The notes beneath the pieces were generated by a model. It was not told the DNA's origin and did not search any database. It saw only the letters and a program-made list of their open reading frames with translations. Position numbers and translations under genes: made by a program. DNA of 64,000 nucleotides from Montanilutibacter psychrotolerans (GTDB lineage: Bacteria > Pseudomonadota > Gammaproteobacteria > Xanthomonadales > Xanthomonadaceae), in assembly GCF_003719825.1 (NCBI RefSeq), contig NZ_RIBS01000002.1, forward strand, positions 496,001 to 560,000, written 5' to 3'. This document shows, piece by piece, positions 62,652 to 64,000 of the stretch (the first letter of the stretch is position 1; every line of letters starts with the position of its first letter).

Positions 62652-64000
62652 ATGGCCACCAGGACCAAGGACACCCCGCCCGCCGATGCCACCGACGCCA
62701 CAGCCGCCGGCTACCGGCTCGAACACGACAGCATGGGCACGCTGCGCGTACCGATCGAGGCACTGTGGGGTGCGCAGACCCAGCGCGCGGTGGTGAATTT
62801 CCCGATTTCCGGCCAGCCGATGCCGCGAGAATTCATCCGTGCACTGGGCCTGATCAAGGCCGCCGCGGCGCAGGTCAACGGCGGGCTCGGCTTGCTTGGC
62901 AAGGGCCAGGCGACGGCCATCGGCAAGGCGGCGCTGGCGGTTGCCGATGGCCAGTACGACGCGCACTTTCCGATCGACGTGTTCCAGACCGGCTCGGGCA
63001 CGTCCAGCAACATGAACGCCAACGAGGTCATTGCGACGCTGGCGACGCAAGCGGGCAAGGGCCGCGGCGCGGCCGTGCACCCCAATGACCACGTCAACCT
63101 CGGGCAGAGTTCCAACGACGTCATTCCCACCGCCATCCGCGTGTCTGCGCAGCTGGCCACCGTCGAGCACCTGCTGCCGGCGATGACGCACCTGCGCCGC
63201 ACCATCGACCGGCGCGCGAAGTCGCTGGGAAAGATCACCAAGACCGGCCGCACCCACCTCATGGACGCGATGCCGTTGACGTTCGGGCAGGAGTTCGGTG
63301 CGTGGTCGGCGCAGCTGCAGTCGGCGCAGGGGCGCATCGAGGACGCCTTGAAGCGGCTGCGGCGCCTGCCGATCGGCGGCACCGCGATCGGCACCGGAAT
63401 CAACGCCGACCCGCGATTCGGCAAGGCGATGGCGAAGACGCTCTCGTCGCTGTCGGGCACGAAATTCGAGGCCGCCGCCAACACCTTCGAAGGCATCGCC
63501 GCACAGGACGACGCGGTGGAACTGTCCGGCCAACTCAGCGCGCTGGCGGTGGCGTTGATGAAGATCGGCAACGACCTGCGCTGGATGAACTCCGGGCCGC
63601 TGGCGGGGTTGGGCGAGATCGAGCTGCCGGCCTTGCAGCCGGGCAGCTCGATCATGCCGGGCAAGGTCAACCCGGTGATCCCGGAGGCGCTGTGCATGGT
63701 GTGCGCGCAGGTGATCGGCCACCACGCCGCCATCACCGTGGCCGGGCAGAGCGGCAACTTCCAGCTCAACGTGATGCTGCCGCTGATCGCGTTCGACCTG
63801 CTCGATTCGATCCGCCTCCTGGGCAATGCCATGCAACTGTTGGCCGACGAGGCGATTGCGGGGCTTCGCGTGCGTGGCGAGCGCGTGCGCGAGGCGCTGG
63901 AGCGCAACCCGATCCTGGTCACCGCGCTGAACCCGATCATCGGCTATGAACTGGCCGCAGCGATCGCCAAGCAGGCCTACAAGGAAGGCCGGCCGGTGCT
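62652..64000 (+). CDS. fumC: Class II fumarate hydratase, 3' end outside window
   Basis: The first about 450 codons of a fumarase C gene. N-terminal segment ALWGAQTQRAVVNFPISG, GSGTSSNMNANEVIA, HPNDHVNLGQSSNDVIPTA and G-S-S-I-M-P-G-K-V-N-P are all intact. It interconverts fumarate and malate in the TCA cycle. Compared with relatives only the last few residues are missing; the window ends inside the gene. The N-terminal 20 residues before YRLEHDSMGTL are extra and low-complexity. Confidence 0.95.
   Translation, partial: MATRTKDTPPADATDATAAGYRLEHDSMGTLRVPIEALWGAQTQRAVVNFPISGQPMPREFIRALGLIKAAAAQVNGGLGLLGKGQATAIGKAALAVADGQYDAHFPIDVFQTGSGTSSNMNANEVIATLATQAGKGRGAAVHPNDHVNLGQSSNDVIPTAIRVSAQLATVEHLLPAMTHLRRTIDRRAKSLGKITKTGRTHLMDAMPLTFGQEFGAWSAQLQSAQGRIEDALKRLRRLPIGGTAIGTGINADPRFGKAMAKTLSSLSGTKFEAAANTFEGIAAQDDAVELSGQLSALAVALMKIGNDLRWMNSGPLAGLGEIELPALQPGSSIMPGKVNPVIPEALCMVCAQVIGHHAAITVAGQSGNFQLNVMLPLIAFDLLDSIRLLGNAMQLLADEAIAGLRVRGERVREALERNPILVTALNPIIGYELAAAIAKQAYKEGRPV

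Overview
The window is high-GC, densely coded DNA that looks like a Gammaproteobacterium of the Xanthomonadaceae, most likely Lysobacter-like. This is inferred from the protein complement (sucA-sucB-lpdA, a PilH-like regulator, a RoxA/YcfD-type oxygenase, a large TonB receptor, an exported M3 peptidase and a long rhs gene) and from codon use. No RNA genes, CRISPR array, prophage or complete insertion sequence were found.

Layout: 1-4280 holds ordinary chromosomal genes (end of a GST-like gene, lipoprotein, POT transporter, rhomboid protease, small protein, GNAT). 4281-8538 is a run of gene cassettes, all on the minus strand, separated by about 60-bp attC recombination sites of the integron type, with no integrase in the window. 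The cassettes encode a two-segment membrane protein, a lipoprotein, a P-loop NTPase, small unknowns, a multi-pass membrane protein and an Imm70-like immunity protein. 8919-29562 returns to housekeeping and envelope functions: RluF, exported or envelope proteins, GDPD, M3 peptidase, TonB receptor, glutathione peroxidase, acyltransferase and LytTR regulator, ferredoxin reductase, UbiB-like kinase, glucose/sorbosone dehydrogenase-like protein, ABC exporter, and a two-gene NAD salvage pair.

29942-45000 is the most unusual part: a polymorphic toxin island. A 2407-residue SpvB/FG-GAP/RHS protein ends in a variable tip carrying HEYVH, a zinc metallopeptidase motif, and is followed 2 bp later by an exported putative immunity protein. 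Downstream lie displaced RHS C-terminal modules that repeat the end of the RHS core and a glycine-rich pre-toxin segment but carry other tips: one of unknown type followed by a 58-residue two-TM protein, and one resembling a penicillin-insensitive murein endopeptidase followed by a secreted putative immunity protein. Further orphan secreted or lipoprotein genes, core fragments, a fragment of the first immunity gene, copies of an imperfect palindrome at module edges and a 91-bp tandem repeat show repeated rearrangement. The likely working model is tip exchange by recombination in the shared core.

45168-64000 is core genome again: membrane protein, peroxiredoxin, CbpA-like co-chaperone, PilH-like receiver, a minus-strand run with a quinone reductase and a Tat-exported threonine-aldolase-like enzyme, LOG-family hydrolase, the 2-oxoglutarate dehydrogenase genes, GNAT and RoxA, purB, and the start of fumC running off the end.
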